A stretch of DNA of 64,000 nt from assembly GCA_950022655.1 (NCBI GenBank), contig OX465579.1:78441193-78505192 (forward strand), given 5' to 3'. A program made the translations under genes and the position numbers. Numbering within the stretch: position 1 is the first letter of the stretch; each line of letters starts with the position of its first letter. Below are positions 33,450 to 45,032 of the stretch, piece by piece. This stretch comes from Alentia gelatinosa. Its lineage: Eukaryota > Annelida > Polychaeta > Phyllodocida > Polynoidae. The notes beneath the pieces were generated by a model, which made no database searches, was not told the origin of the DNA, and saw nothing but the letters and a program-made list of their open reading frames with translations.

Positions 33450-34328
33450 CAAAAATGGCTAGCAGGATGTAGGTTTGAGACTGATGGACATTCGTCAGGG
33501 AGTGAGGAATTAGCCAAATTAATTGAATCAATCCTAGAGAACAAATCGTCTGGTTTAAGCAATATATCTGGAAAGGCCATGAAGGACACGATGATGATCC
33601 TACTACCACATGTTGTGTACTTATTCGAATGTTCTCTGAATAGTCATGGCACAGAAAAAACTAATAAAACCAAATATAATTGGGCTCAAAATTGGTGGAT
33701 TTTTTAAGCAATGAGAATAATATTATTTTTAATATATTTATTTAATAATTAAAAATCATTTTTTAACTTTTTTTCTCATAACTTAAGTTGCCCAAACATT
33801 TCACCCAGCAGATTTGAATTCAGGAGATAAAAAATTATAAATAAAAAACTGTCTGGACGCGAAAGCAAGGTTCACCCCCAAATCGGGCTTTCGCTGCCAG
33901 ACTAGAACACGGGAGTAATACCGGAGAAATGGAAAGATAGTTTGATTGTCCCAATATAATAAAGGTAGAGACATTAGGCAGATCACAAACTGGAGACCTA
34001 TAACTCTTCTGTCCTCTCCTTCTAAAGTACTTGAGAAGATTGTGCATGGTATGCTATACTTTTAACACTGCATGCTTATCTTTGATAGCATAAATTTTCC
34101 GCCTGGTGTGCAGATTCCTCACTTCACATTTCTGCAGTAGAGCCACCGAGCTAATTGTGAGAACAAAATCAAATCTAGACAAAGGAGAGCCCGTTCTAAT
34201 GGTTACCAGAAATCGCCACTCTTTCGTGGGGTTAAAATTTGGAATGATCTAGATGAATCAGTTCAAATAGTTTCCACAGTAAAGGAATTTAAACAGTTGA
34301 TCAATATTGTAAAACTGGATGAGTTTTA
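33450..34328 (+). pseudogene. LINE reverse-transcriptase remnants, N and extreme C parts
   Basis: At 33510-33660 the text ELAKLIESILENKSSGLSNI resembles the segment before RT block 1. At 33905-34050, in changing frames, EKWKDSLIVPI and TNWRPITLLSSPSKVLE match RT block 1. At about 34170-34328 the frame RARSNGYQKSPLFRGVKIWN, DLDESVQIVSTVKEFKQL is the typical CR1-like C terminus. The palm is deleted and the stretch 33710-33890 is AT-rich or foreign. Dead. Confidence 0.65.
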
Positions 34329-34480
34329 ATCTTGGCCGCCGTATGCCATGACTGGAGTTTGGCAGAGTGACTTCATGAGGCGAAGCCGAGTGAAGTCCAG
34401 AGCCCAAACTCCATGAGTGGAATGCTGTGGCCAAGATTAAAACGAATCAGGTTTTGATTTTATCCTTCCCCATCTCCTTA
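34313..34480. repeat. Foldback element, GTAGGATAAA family, copy 2 (inverted relative to copy 1)
   Basis: Stem GATGAGTTTTAATCTTGGCC ... GGCCAAGATTAAAACG, then TCAGGTTTTGATTTTATCC to the right. Similarity to the reverse complement of copy 1 runs on through GATAACAATTCTGTATGCCA to about 34555. Confidence 0.65.
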
Positions 34481-35196
34481 ATTTTGGAATATTACGTGAT
34501 AACAATTCTGTATGCCACTAGTGGCATATAAAACTCCATATGCCAGTCAGCATGAGATAACAAACAACATCCTCCATGAGTGGGAAATAAAGTTCACAGC
34601 TGCCTGTGTAATTTTTCCGTTAATTTGTTTTATCTTTCAAGAGGAACCACAGGCGGTATGGAGAGTTCATCTTCATGTCAGGATATAGCTCCAATTAGTG
34701 GTCTCAGCTCTTCTTAATTTTCCAATAATCAAATTAAAAGTTGTCTCTAAGACCAAACCATCAAATACAACTACATCGGCAAATGATGAGGCTACACCTT
34801 CTTGCTCCCACAACCCATCGCCTTGGGTTCATATTAACTCTCCTAAGAGGATTGTCTAGTGCGTATTCGTTGGAACCAATCAGATCTTGTCGAACTGATG
34901 CTATAAATAGAAAAACGAACCACGTTATCACTTTCACCACCCAGCTAGGAAATCCTGTAAAATGAAGATGAAATATAGTATGTCAAGTTTAAAGAAATCT
35001 ATATAAGTTCTTTAGAATAAAGATGTGAATCTTTTTATAGATTAAATATAGTTTCTCTTTTCGGTGACGTTATCAAAGGGATTTTTATATCAAATTACTA
35101 TCAAGATCACTCAGTATTAAGTGAATCTGTGTAGATAATTTTTTTTTTATTATAAATGGGTTAAAATTAGTCCTTGGATATTCCGTTCTATTTCAG

Positions 35197-35444
35197 TTTT
35201 GGAGTCATTCAGTAAGATTACTGAAAAACATGAAACCGCTACCGTCTCCTCACAGACGGACAAAATACACCCAAATCTCGCACCAGATACATCTTCAGAG
35301 AACATCAACCCAGTTAAATCACAAAATGTGGACGAAGGGACACAGACTGATGGCATTGAAATTGAGGATGACAGTAAAAGATGTGTGACACCACCAAGTA
35401 CTCCAGCAATACACTCTAAAAGAGCAAAAAAAAGTTCAAACTGA
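35197..35444 (+). CDS. Possible terminal coding exon of an unrecognised gene
   Basis: A CTATTTCAG acceptor precedes an open frame that enters with 2 nt of a split codon and runs to TGA at 35442-35444. The peptide is acidic and Ser/Thr-rich: ESFSKITEKHETATVSSQTD, NVDEGTQTDGIEIEDD, CVTPPSTPAIHSKRAKKSSN. EGTQTDG fits the TQT-type dynein light chain (LC8) motif, SSQTDK is a weaker one, and TPPSTP is a proline-directed phosphorylation pattern. A basic tail could serve nuclear import. No folded domain is visible. Linkage to 31714-31776 is inference. Confidence 0.4.
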
Positions 35445-35655
35445 AAATAAGTTATAGTGACTGGGGACTTTAAACCAACTTTAACATTTATGATTATGTG
35501 TTTGACTTATACAAGTAATTAATAATAAGATTTACTTTGATGTATTTACCTATTGACACAAGAAAACAATTATGTTTACAAAGGTTTGTTATTACCATGA
35601 CATTCAGACTGGGAAATCCTTTGCAATTTGTGTAATCTGCTGGGGTTGTTGCAGG

Positions 35656-36185
35656 TGAAGTGGAGGTAAAAGGTGATTATTATACTACTGATTAAGGCAT
35701 GCACATTGCATGTATGAGTAAACCATGAGTAATATATGGATAAACCAAGTCATGCATATAGACAGTTAACATTACAAAAGCATAGGTTAAAAGGTATCCA
35801 TCATAATGTAATCATCTGTGGCACAGTCTATGTATGCTCAATCCTGACATTAAGTCCTTCTGGAAGGTGGGGAGGGAGGTCGTAGGCATGCAGGCAAGTG
35901 ACCAGGGGCGGGGAGTCACACTGGCCATCCCCATGACTGAGGTACCCCCTTGAATCTCTTCATTCAAACATCCATATAATTATATGTCTCCTTAAATACA
36001 GAGATGAGAAGTGGAGGTAAAAGGTGTTTATTACTAATTAAGGTGCATGCAGCGCACGTATGAGTAAACCAAGTCAAGCATAATGACATTTTGATAGCAT
36101 AGGTTAAAAAGTAAGGTAAATATAATTATAGATTATGAGTCCATCATAATATAATCATCTGCGACACAGTCTATGTATGCACAAT
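35656..36185 (+). repeat. Direct repeat of ~175 bp (35656-35842 and 36008-36185)
   Basis: Both copies run from GAAGTGGAGGTAAAAGGTG through GCATAGGTTAAAA to CAGTCTATGTATGC, with small gaps. The interval between holds no gene I recognise. Confidence 0.65.
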
Positions 36186-36211
36186 TCCAATCCAAGAAAT
36201 AGGGGTAGTGA

Positions 36212-36810
36212 TTAGAGAAGGTAGGTGGGGTCTCGTGACAACTCATGTGCCATCTTTGACGTGAGCTCCCCTAGCTTTAAAGCCAGACTAATGGTATACA
36301 AAGTAGAGGCATTGGAAGCCCAGTCTCTTAGGTCGCGTATACGTTCCTGGGGCACCCCAGCTTGCCACAGGAAGAAGCTTTGCAAACCAACGGCGTCTGT
36401 GTCCACTCCAGCTGCCTTTAGTGCCCTCATCACGTCTGTCGTAAAGGCAGCCGCTGCGAGGGGGAAATATCTGAAATAAGCAGTGTTGGTCCATCAGGTA
36501 GGGCACAGGGGGTCATCATTAGCGTGCTCATGTAGGTCTGTGTGGAGCACAGGCAGTCCCCTTTGATCCTTGGCAAGGGAAGCACCCTCTTACAAGATTT
36601 AAAATGGTCAGTCTTTGACCTGCGAATTGTTATCGGCATCCACTGTGATGTTATCACCACGTCCCTCCATCTGAAGTTCCACTCTCCATCAAAGGACCCC
36701 AGTGATGTTGACAGGACATTTGACCTCCTCAGAAGCCCATAGAACATTGTAAATGCAGCTGCCCAAACCGCTGCGTGGGACGGGGTTGCTATTTTTAGAC
36801 TTCGGAGCAA
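36212..36810 (-). pseudogene. Tyrosine recombinase remnant (DIRS/Crypton-like)
   Basis: On the - strand: FTMFYGLLRRSNVLSTSL (box I with the catalytic Arg in LLRRSN), then RDVVITSQWMPITIRRSKTD, KRVLPLPRIKGDCLC (the beta-hairpin K-T segment), and after a frameshift ALKAAGVDTDAVGLQSFFLW, QAGVPQERIRDLRDWASNAS, TLYTISLALKL. The last part matches box II (normally H-x-x-R, here degraded to QSFFLW) and the catalytic Tyr. Two overlapping frames and loss of the His/Arg show inactivity. Such recombinases in animals belong to DIRS-like retroelements or Cryptons; no RT partner is seen nearby. Confidence 0.7.
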
Positions 36811-36954
36811 GATAATTAACAGCTAGGGGGTCATCTGTTCCTTTCTACAGACTGTATCCCCTAGTTTGTTTGTTTGTTTGTTTGGGTAGTTTAACGTCCA
36901 ATTTGTTCAATTAGACTTGTATCCCCCAGTGTCCTCCGCGCCCCTTTGATTATC

Positions 36955-37050
36955 AGCTGACTGGATAGACTGGATAATGCCTTGAGGCATTCTCCAGTAT
37001 AGACTGGATAATGGCTTGAGGCATTCCCCAGCAGAGACTGGATAATTGGT
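36955..37050. repeat. Hairpin repeat AATGCCTTGAGGCATT
   Basis: Two to three units of ~46 bp containing AGACTGGATAATGCCTTGAGGCATTC; the first is a perfect hairpin (stem 6, loop TTGA). Another TGCCTTGAGG lies at 37419. The core is the reverse complement of the 7980-8105 repeat core. Confidence 0.6.
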
Positions 37051-37954
37051 TACTCATGGGCTATGCTCAGGGGTGGTCATTGCTCCCCCTGGTGTCCCCC
37101 TCTAGCCGCGCCTCACGGGCGCCCCTACTGTCACCTCACGACTTTCACACGTACTGCGCAGTCACGTGCGTCCACTCGGCCCTCGCCTACCCCTCACTCC
37201 TGCTCTACACTCCACCCAGTACACACGTACTATACTTTTCGTTCAACCCACCCACAACCACTTTTTCTCTTCTTTCCTACTTACGTAGGGCTAACCTTAT
37301 TCATATGTCATCCAATAAGGTCGACATAAACATTTTACTACATTTTACTACTTATAAAATTTAATAAAATTTTATTCTCCCAGCTCTGCTGCTCTACTTT
37401 CATCAAGGGATGGGGTAATGCCTTGAGGAATTATTTATGAAATTTAGTAATATTTACCATTTCAGTGTTTTATGAAGAAATAATTGATCAATAAACCTGA
37501 AACTTTCGGGAAATATACCTCTTTGACATTATTTTGGTAAACCAAATAATGTAAATAAGAATGATGTGTCATATCATGTGATCAAATTATGGAATATGGG
37601 TTCTAGACAAAAATTGGCCCATTCCCTGGAGTTATACCAGTCCAAAGTACCCGCCCCTACCCATAAGGCCATAGACCCCCATCTTTAAAGGGTTAAAGAT
37701 GTAAGAGAATCCCCTTTCTTTGTGCATGTGGGAGATCACTCCCAAATATTGCTTGAGAGATGAGAATCTTAACTTTATCCTACCCCTCATATAAATCGCC
37801 ATAGACCTAACATGGAGTAGGCCTATGCCACAGCTATGACATAAATAATTTATATGCCCCGTGTGGCATATGGGGAGTGAAACAAGCAACGCGATTTTTA
37901 ACCAATCAGAGAAGTGATAACGCGCGATTAAAAAAATAGTTCCGGAGACTGACC

Positions 37955-38445
37955 ATGGCAGAACCACTACGTCTAGTCCCTATCAACGGGTGTATGGCTG
38001 AAATATTACATGAAATACTCACGGAAATCGCTGTAGAAGCGATAGAAGAGGTACGGCTGGAGTCAAAGCAACCAGAAGCGACAATTCGACACTTAGCGAT
38101 AGAATCTGTTACATCACGGGAGAGATGGGGGTTAATTTATTGAGCAAAGTGATTCCTACCATGGCCAAAGAGGTGGGACTTGTCGGGAAATATACCCGCC
38201 CCTACCCACAAGGCCGCCCTTATATAAATTCGTTAAACATCTACGCTGTCCCTTCCAAAGACCAGCAGCGAATTATGTCAGAAATGCTAACCATTGGTGC
38301 CAAACGTGTTAATCCATCTCCTATGGCACTTGATGGTCCGACTGCAGGAAAGTTGATAAAATCCTCCACAGCTCGTAACGATCCAGAAAGTTTTGCAACT
38401 GCCGTGGGCGGTATGTTTAAAGACGTAATATCGCCGGTAACGTGA
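37955..38445 (+). CDS. Unrecognised coding region in two overlapping frames
   Basis: ATG at 37955 opens 62 codons (MAEPLRLVPINGCMAEILHE ... ESVTSRERWG). It overlaps by 19 nt a second frame (38125-38445) of 106 codons with KVIPTMAKEVGLVGKYTRPY, SLNIYAVPSKDQQRIMSEML and FATAVGGMFKDVISPV. The second does not look like low-complexity or repeat text. A single base change in frame near 38125-38140 would join them, so this may be one frameshifted gene or captured element ORF. Foldback repeats lie upstream (37760-37935). No known family recognised. Confidence 0.35.
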
Positions 38446-38924
38446 CGGTAAATATAAACTACCATGTGATGTCTTCTTCAACCACCTCTCAAGTCAATGT
38501 ATCTCTGAAGTTACCGGTCGAGATGTAAATATCGTAGATTAGTTGAGTGTTCACAACATGTTTTTGGGAAATGCGCACCACGCCAGCAGTTGAAGCCAGA
38601 ACACTTGACCTAGATCCAAGTACGATACCATGGTTACTGTTTCTTGTTTATGTTTTTATACGGCGAAATAAAGCAAATCTACCTCTATCAAAGAATGTTA
38701 TAGTTATCTATCAGTTCATATGTACTTAGTGTGAGAGTATATATCATAGAAACAATTCTAATCCTACTTAAAAAAATATAGCGAACTATATTCGCACCGG
38801 ACAACCGCCGCTGAAGTAAATAACGCTTGTTGCGTTGTATTAGTCCGTTGCTCGGTGCGTCTTGCTAACTGATCGATTTAAAGTAATCAATTTAAATTTG
38901 ATTAAAATCGTAGGGAGGGGGTAG

Positions 38925-38990
38925 GATAAAATATAAACGTCACTCAATTTCATATAAACGTCTATATGAAATTTCGTGACGTTTCTTATT
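38925..38990. repeat. Hairpin, GTAGGATAAA family
   Basis: Directly after GGGTAGGATAAAATATAAA, the stem CGTCACTCAATTTCATATA pairs with TATATGAAATTTCGTGACG around a short loop. Confidence 0.6.
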
Positions 38991-38999
38991 AGTATCGAT

Positions 39000-40390
39000 A
39001 AATAAACGATGTATCTAATCAAAGTTTCTGTTGTCGCCGGGAAGAGCGATAGGTCATAAATGTTACAAAAAGCTACTTACTTTCTCCTGTGGGATGAATA
39101 AGCCTTTTTAGGTGTTTAGCACAAAGGCATTGGAATACAGTACCCTAATGCTTTCATCTAGTTCCTTGATTTCCATGGTAATCCAGGGTGGTTCTACTCA
39201 GTGAGTAGTGGCTGAATCCCATCTAAGCGTCGTCTGTGCTAGGTGCATCAGCCTGGTGTTGAGGTGCCCAGGGTGATAAATTGCTTTGATCCTAAAATTG
39301 AATAGAGTCTGGGACATGGACGTAAACTGCAATTGGCAAAAATTATGTATAAAAAATCTTTAGACAGAGAGAATCTTGATCAGTCTGAAAGAAAAAAAGG
39401 TGAAGTAGTAATAAAATCTGTTTTAAGGAAATACAGCATCGAGGGGCTAAATATGAAAGATCTCAGACGCCCAGCTCAGTCAATGACCTCTTTGACACCA
39501 CTTTTGTATGTAACACATCATCTATCTGCTCGTGTTTTTAAAGGTTGAGCAAGCTCCATTTATTCAACAGTTAGTGCATTAAATGTGCTTATCCACTACT
39601 TTCATATATTGCTCGTCCTCCACTTTTCTCCATTGCTCATCCACCACTTTCATACATGTGCTCATCCACCATTATATATATATATATATATATATATAAT
39701 TTCATACAATTATTTGTATGGCGTGCGTGAGTTGTTTTCGTGGAATGATATTATGAAGCGGAGCTGAGTGATATCTGTAGCAGAAGACATGATACATACA
39801 CAACACCTATGAGAACCAATACATTCTCATAGATACAATTTCATACAATTCTTTAGAAAATAAATTCTCAAAATTCCTGGCTTTTTCCTGTTTCATTCGA
39901 GGTCACCCTTTGTAATACCTTTACAATAAGATCTGTTCTTATTTATATGAGAGGGGAATTATACCGTAGATAATTGTCTTCAAAACCTCATCACTCTTGA
40001 TTTTTATTAGAAGGTGCTGTCTATAGGCTAGTATTTAAATTCTTTACGCAACTGGTATTCTCAAACTCTTCCTATAGTTTCCTTGTACATCATGTTAAGT
40101 TTTTTATTATCTTTTTAAGCGAGCTTAGCTCTATGTATTGGACAGAAGTATGGTACATATATCAATTTTGTTTTGTCATGTGAAGTTTTCATTCTCGGCA
40201 GCGTCCCGTCTGAGAGCAACACAAGTCACGTGATCAGCGGGTGTCATGTGACCTGTCAGCGTCTCACGTGACCCGCACATGTCACCCAAGTTCGCGCATG
40301 CGTGCTGCAGCTGTCAGCTCGCCGAACTCGAGAAGTTAGACTCAAAGACATATGCCACAGCAGCCAATCATGGGAGAAGACCGTAGAATG
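39000..40390. other. No gene recognised; (TA)n near 39675-39700
   Basis: A 71-codon frame at 39333-39548 is unrecognised. A CACGTGA/TCACGTGA cluster lies at 40220-40280. Nothing else supports a feature. Confidence 0.35.
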
Positions 40391-40392
40391 GC

Positions 40393-40604
40393 AGACATGT
40401 TTTCTCGTATGTCGGACACCTATGGTAATGGCTCTCATGTTGAAACAGATCATAATACCTTCATATCAATTAGGAAAGTCTAATTTGTTGCCCATCAACA
40501 TGTTTTCCCGTATGTCGTATTCCTATGGTAATGGCTTGTGAGAACCTCTCATGTTGAAACACATCATAACACCTTTATACCAATTAGGAAAGCCTATCAT
40601 GTTG
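40393..40604 (+). repeat. Tandem duplication of ~103 bp
   Basis: ACATGTTTTCTCGTATGTCG at ~40397 and ACATGTTTTCCCGTATGTCG at ~40499 begin two units that continue through TATGGTAATGGCT, CTCATGTTGAAACA and CAATTAGGAAAG. Confidence 0.7.
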
Positions 40605-40980
40605 CTTATTATTATATACCTGTGCCAGTATGTTACACAAATACCAACCTCTGCTAGGGTATTGGTATTAAATATATACCGGCACAGTATGTGGTATAAA
40701 ATGACGTACCACCCTACTTTGAATACAAATTCTGATTGGCTGAAAAAAATGGCATTGACCTACTTATGAAATGCTGGCAGTGACTTGCAGCACTCCGCTA
40801 ATTTATGTGTGCAAAGGATCACAGGAGTTGAAGGGAAAAAAAGAGTAAAAAATGTGCTTAGAGCATATTCTGTGCTTGACTTTCACTAAGATGTCAACAG
40901 ATATACCAGCACACTTTGAATCCAGCTTGGACAGCAGATTTCCTTCTGTAATTCATCAAATACTTATACTTGAAGGTATA

Positions 40981-41142
40981 TAATAAGATAAAAATGTATA
41001 TACCTTACTGGTACATACTCACATACCTTGTTTCTTTTGATAAAAATATTCCACGAGCTCGCAGAGCGAGTGGAATATTTTTATCAAAAGAAACGCGGTA
41101 TGTGAGTATGTACCAGTAAGGTATATACATTTTATCTTATTA
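40981..41142. repeat. Near-perfect 162-bp palindrome
   Basis: The left arm (40981-41054) runs TAATAAGATAAAAATGTATA, CCTTACTGGTACATACTCAC, ending TTTGATAAAAATATTCCAC. The right arm is its reverse complement with only a few mismatches (ACCTTG versus CGCGGT) and one missing T. The loop is about 15 bases (41055-41070, GAGCTCGCAGAGCGAG). It can extrude as a cruciform or form an RNA hairpin with a ~70-bp stem. Confidence 0.85.
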
Positions 41143-41149
41143 GCTTTCC

Positions 41150-42410
41150 AGCATCATTATAAGCGACCAGGTTTAGTGTTTCTCCTGTAGTCTCTTATAT
41201 TACAAATAGAAGAAACGAGGCCAATTGTGTGCTCAATATTCGTTGGCCAATATCAGCTTAATGACCACGGAACTTTATTATACACAACATAATATACCGT
41301 ATAACCAAACAGCCTTTGTGTGTGTGGAGGCGATGGTCGGAAGGCATAGTGGTCGAATGTCCCTCGTTGCTGACAAGGATAGCCGAAACGTGTGTATTCA
41401 TGGGAACCAATCAGCATGATTCTTACACAAAAACCGGATGTGCACTGAGTGACCTTCACCTTCAGTTTTCTCCTGTACAACCATAAAGACAGTATCCCAT
41501 GAATATGCAGATTTCCATGGTGGAAGTTTACCCACTCTCCAGGTGGTATCCGTACCGACCGGTAACCCCTAACGGTATTCCTATGTAAAATAAAACCCAA
41601 ATATGTGAGTATTAAGCTATTCATACTATAATAGAAGATATGAGGCTAATTATGTGCCCAATACTCTTTAGACAACATTAGCTTCATGACCACGCCAAGC
41701 CAACCTAATAATTATACTTAAACATATATATCAAGAGAATGTGCTATGAGTTAACCATTAGTAAAGGACGAGATTTAGTAAACATGTTTCAGGATAATCA
41801 CCAAACAATCTTCATGTACCTCTCAATCTTAAAAGAAGACTTATTAACGTGTGGTATATCCAAGAAATATATAACAACCATATGGAACATAATTATAAAT
41901 CGATGAGTAAGCCAGTCATATAAGTTATATATAAACGTACAGTATCTATAGACGCTGGTAACCGAACCTGATTTAAATCGTCACAAAATTTCAAGAATTG
42001 ACTCCATTGGGACTTTTTCGTTTGCCGGGTATTGCCGACCCAACCAGACATTTGCAAACCTCGGCATCTAGTTTGTAGATCCGTCTCGACCCCTGAAGAA
42101 ATATTTAACAGTCATAAACCGTTGTATCTCACATTTGACCACAATCTCTCTATGCTGTAGGAAATTTAGCCCAAAAAAGGCGTCTGTAATGATATTTTCT
42201 GACGTGGGTATGTAATGTGGAACAAATCTGATTGTAAAGATATGAAGCCGTTTTAATTAGTTATAGTTATTTTTCGAGTTGGTAAATCAGCATTTAAATT
42301 GATAATATCAATTCGTTGTATTCTAAAGACACGCCCCCTAACCAAGATGGCCGCAACGGGCCTGTAAAAACCCCTCCCTTCACTACTGGATATTTTAATG
42401 GTGTCCGGGC
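41150..42410. other. No gene recognised
   Basis: A 123-codon minus-strand frame (41253-41624) has no recognisable motif. No repeat structure stands out. Confidence 0.3.
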
Positions 42411-42504
42411 TTTAGACCCGGTATATATGACGTAACAACTTCCTCCTGGAGTACGGGGTGGGGGCTGGGAGGCGGATCAGAGGCATGTACACGTATTTAG
42501 TAGA

Positions 42505-42655
42505 AACCGAACGAGAGTTAGACTTGACCATGTTTATGCCACGACGGGAAGGTCGCGTGTTACTACACGAGGCGTAGCCGAGTGTAGTGAGGAGCAGACC
42601 TGACCAGAGTGGCATAGACATTAACAAGTCTAACTCGAGTTCGGTTTCGTATTTA
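42505..42655. repeat. Foldback element, TTATCCTAC family
   Basis: GAAACCGAACGAGAGTTAGA on the left mirrors TCTAACTCGAGTTCGGTTTC on the right, ending CGTATTTATCCTACC. The interior pairs as TGCCACGACGGGAAGGTC and ACCAGAGTGGCATAG. A second copy lies at 55465-55640. A related half-element (TTATGTCACGGCCTGCCACATAA..GGGGTAGGATAA) is at 42770-42858. Confidence 0.7.
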
Positions 42656-42869
42656 TCCTACCTCGTCTATGCTTTTGTATCATTAAAAGATAAATATTGA
42701 GTCAATGACCAACAGAGTAGTCGCTGACATCCTGCTCTCTGATTGGTCAATATTGTTATTACTCTAGTGGCATAAAAAACACTTTATGTCACGGCCTGCC
42801 ACATAAAATTTCCCTATGTTAAGTCTATAGCGGTTTTTTATTAGGGGTAGGATAATATAGTAGAAATCA

Positions 42870-44620
42870 TGACGTGGCCTCTGCTTATCCCGCTACATCG
42901 CCCCACGTCTTAGTTAATTAATCAATATGTTAATTATGATGGCTGAGTAATCGTTTTGTTATATATCCATGTTTGAATTAATAAACGATGTAAGTTCCTG
43001 CCCGGTTCTCATCTCTACAACACTTATGCGTTGCTTCAACCTTACTTACGTATAATATCTGCTGGGGACCTGATAGCTATAGAAGTTCAACATAGCGGGT
43101 ATAGGAGCTGAAACTTTACATGATGTTATAAATGGAGGAAATCCAAAATAACTCGCTCAAACATCTCATGGCAGACTCGTAGCAAAGCTCGCCTGTATAT
43201 AAACGCTTCCTCCATATACTACTACCGCGCAATGTGCAAGGTATTCTATCACCTGTTCCAAGGTTTTGTAGCTTATGGGCCCCGATGAAAACCAGTGTAT
43301 GTATCACTGACGGATAGCCCACTTTTATTGTCCAATTCAAAATGCAGAAACTGAAGTTGTTGTAAAACCAGATCTGAACAATAAAAGAAATTTGACAAGT
43401 CTTAGATAAGATTTAGAAAATGAGGCAAAACTTCACTATCTGTTAAGAAAACGACTGATATGCATATAAATGACCTGTATGACCAGGTGAGGATTAGGCC
43501 TTTATTCTGTAAAAGACCTATACAAATGTTAATGGTAAATCCTGATAATATAGTAGATACAGTTGAATCTTATCATACACGTGGGAATTTAAAAACCTCA
43601 GGACTGAGAGATATAAGCACAGTCCAATATATCAGGATTATGAAAAATGGAACCAGTTAAAGCTTAGTACACAAATGTTAGGATCATCCAAGGATTCTAA
43701 AAATGAGATCAAAGCATATCTACTAAAACCTGATATTTATGTCAAGCGACGAGTTATATGCAAATAACATCAGAGTCATATGACCTGATACTGATAGCGA
43801 TTCTAGGAGTCATATGACCCAGTGAACGAGACATAGGAACTGAAGCTACATTACTAAAAATTGTAGTTTCCTTGGGTGCAGATGAATTAAATAACAATTG
43901 TTGTGTGAACTATATTTTTCTGATAAAGTTTCACAGTAGGGACTCATGAGCAACTACACTGTAGTGTCCTGTCTGTTTTGTCTTTGTCGCTATTTTACGT
44001 GATGTATATATGTTCCCGGACCATGAAAGGAAGAACGCCCGTAATTAGGGTAATTATAATGTCAGTTTTTTATGAAATAAAAAAAGAATCAATAGGTCAG
44101 ATTAGACCTGGTCAGTCTGGGTCCCTAGACAGTGTGACAACCAGGGTGATACAGAATTGAAAATGCTGGATGGCCAGTTTTCAGTTGTCATCTTATAGTT
44201 CTTGTTGATTTTCTTTGGTAGCTCATTATTTTTCTTGTGGGAAAATGTCTTGATGTTAAATCATCAAACCTGAAACTGACAACTTGATGGTGTGTTCTGG
44301 TATTCCACAATTCAAGAAATCGTGTGATTGCAAAGATACAAGAAACACAAAGTAAACATGAGTTGAATGAGGGTTAATTCCACCATCAAAAACAAAACAA
44401 CTGACAGGCTAATGAATTGACAAGATATTCAATACATAATGTGTATGTTTGCTTTTTTTTTATTATTGCTACCAGTATTGCAACTAGGTATTTCTTCCAC
44501 TTTATATTTATATCTGAAATGTATTTCCTGGCATCTCTTTACGAGTGGGTCCGAACTAACAGATTCCTAATGGCATCTATTTCAAAAGATCACCAGTCAA
44601 GAAGAACAAGATACTTACTA
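42870..44620. other. No gene recognised
   Basis: Small frames (43116-43340 minus, 43460-43660 plus, 43978-44160 plus) have no recognisable domain. No repeat arrays. Confidence 0.3.
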
Positions 44621-44627
44621 GGATAAG

Positions 44628-44940
44628 ACACTATCTACAAGACCATACTGCACACTATCTACAAGACCATACTGCACACTATTTAAAAGACCATACTGCA
44701 CACTATCTACAAGATCATACTGAACACTATCTACAAGGCAATACTGAACACCATCTACATGACTATACTTAACACTATCTACAAGATCATACTGAACACT
44801 ATCTACAAGGCAATACTGAACACCATCTATATGACCATACTTAACACTATCTACAAGACCATACTGTACACTATTTAAAAGACAATACTGAATACTATCT
44901 ACATGATCATACTGCCCACCATCTACAAGACCATACTAAT
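44628..44940 (+). repeat. 24-bp satellite array, ~13 units
   Basis: Consensus CACTATCTACAAGACCATACTG plus CA, with variants (GATCATACTGAA, GGCAATACTGAA). A second degenerate block of the same unit lies at 45900-46015. Confidence 0.85.
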
Positions 44941-45032
44941 GAAATATTAGGCCATAATTGACAAGACAACAGCCACCAGTGAGTGTGTGCTTAGATTATC
45001 TATCGGAGCATGGTGTTGCCAGTACCGGAAGT

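Noticed and set aside
44628..44940. A CRISPR array (short regular repeats)
   Set aside because: Units are contiguous 24-mers without unique spacers, in an animal genome.
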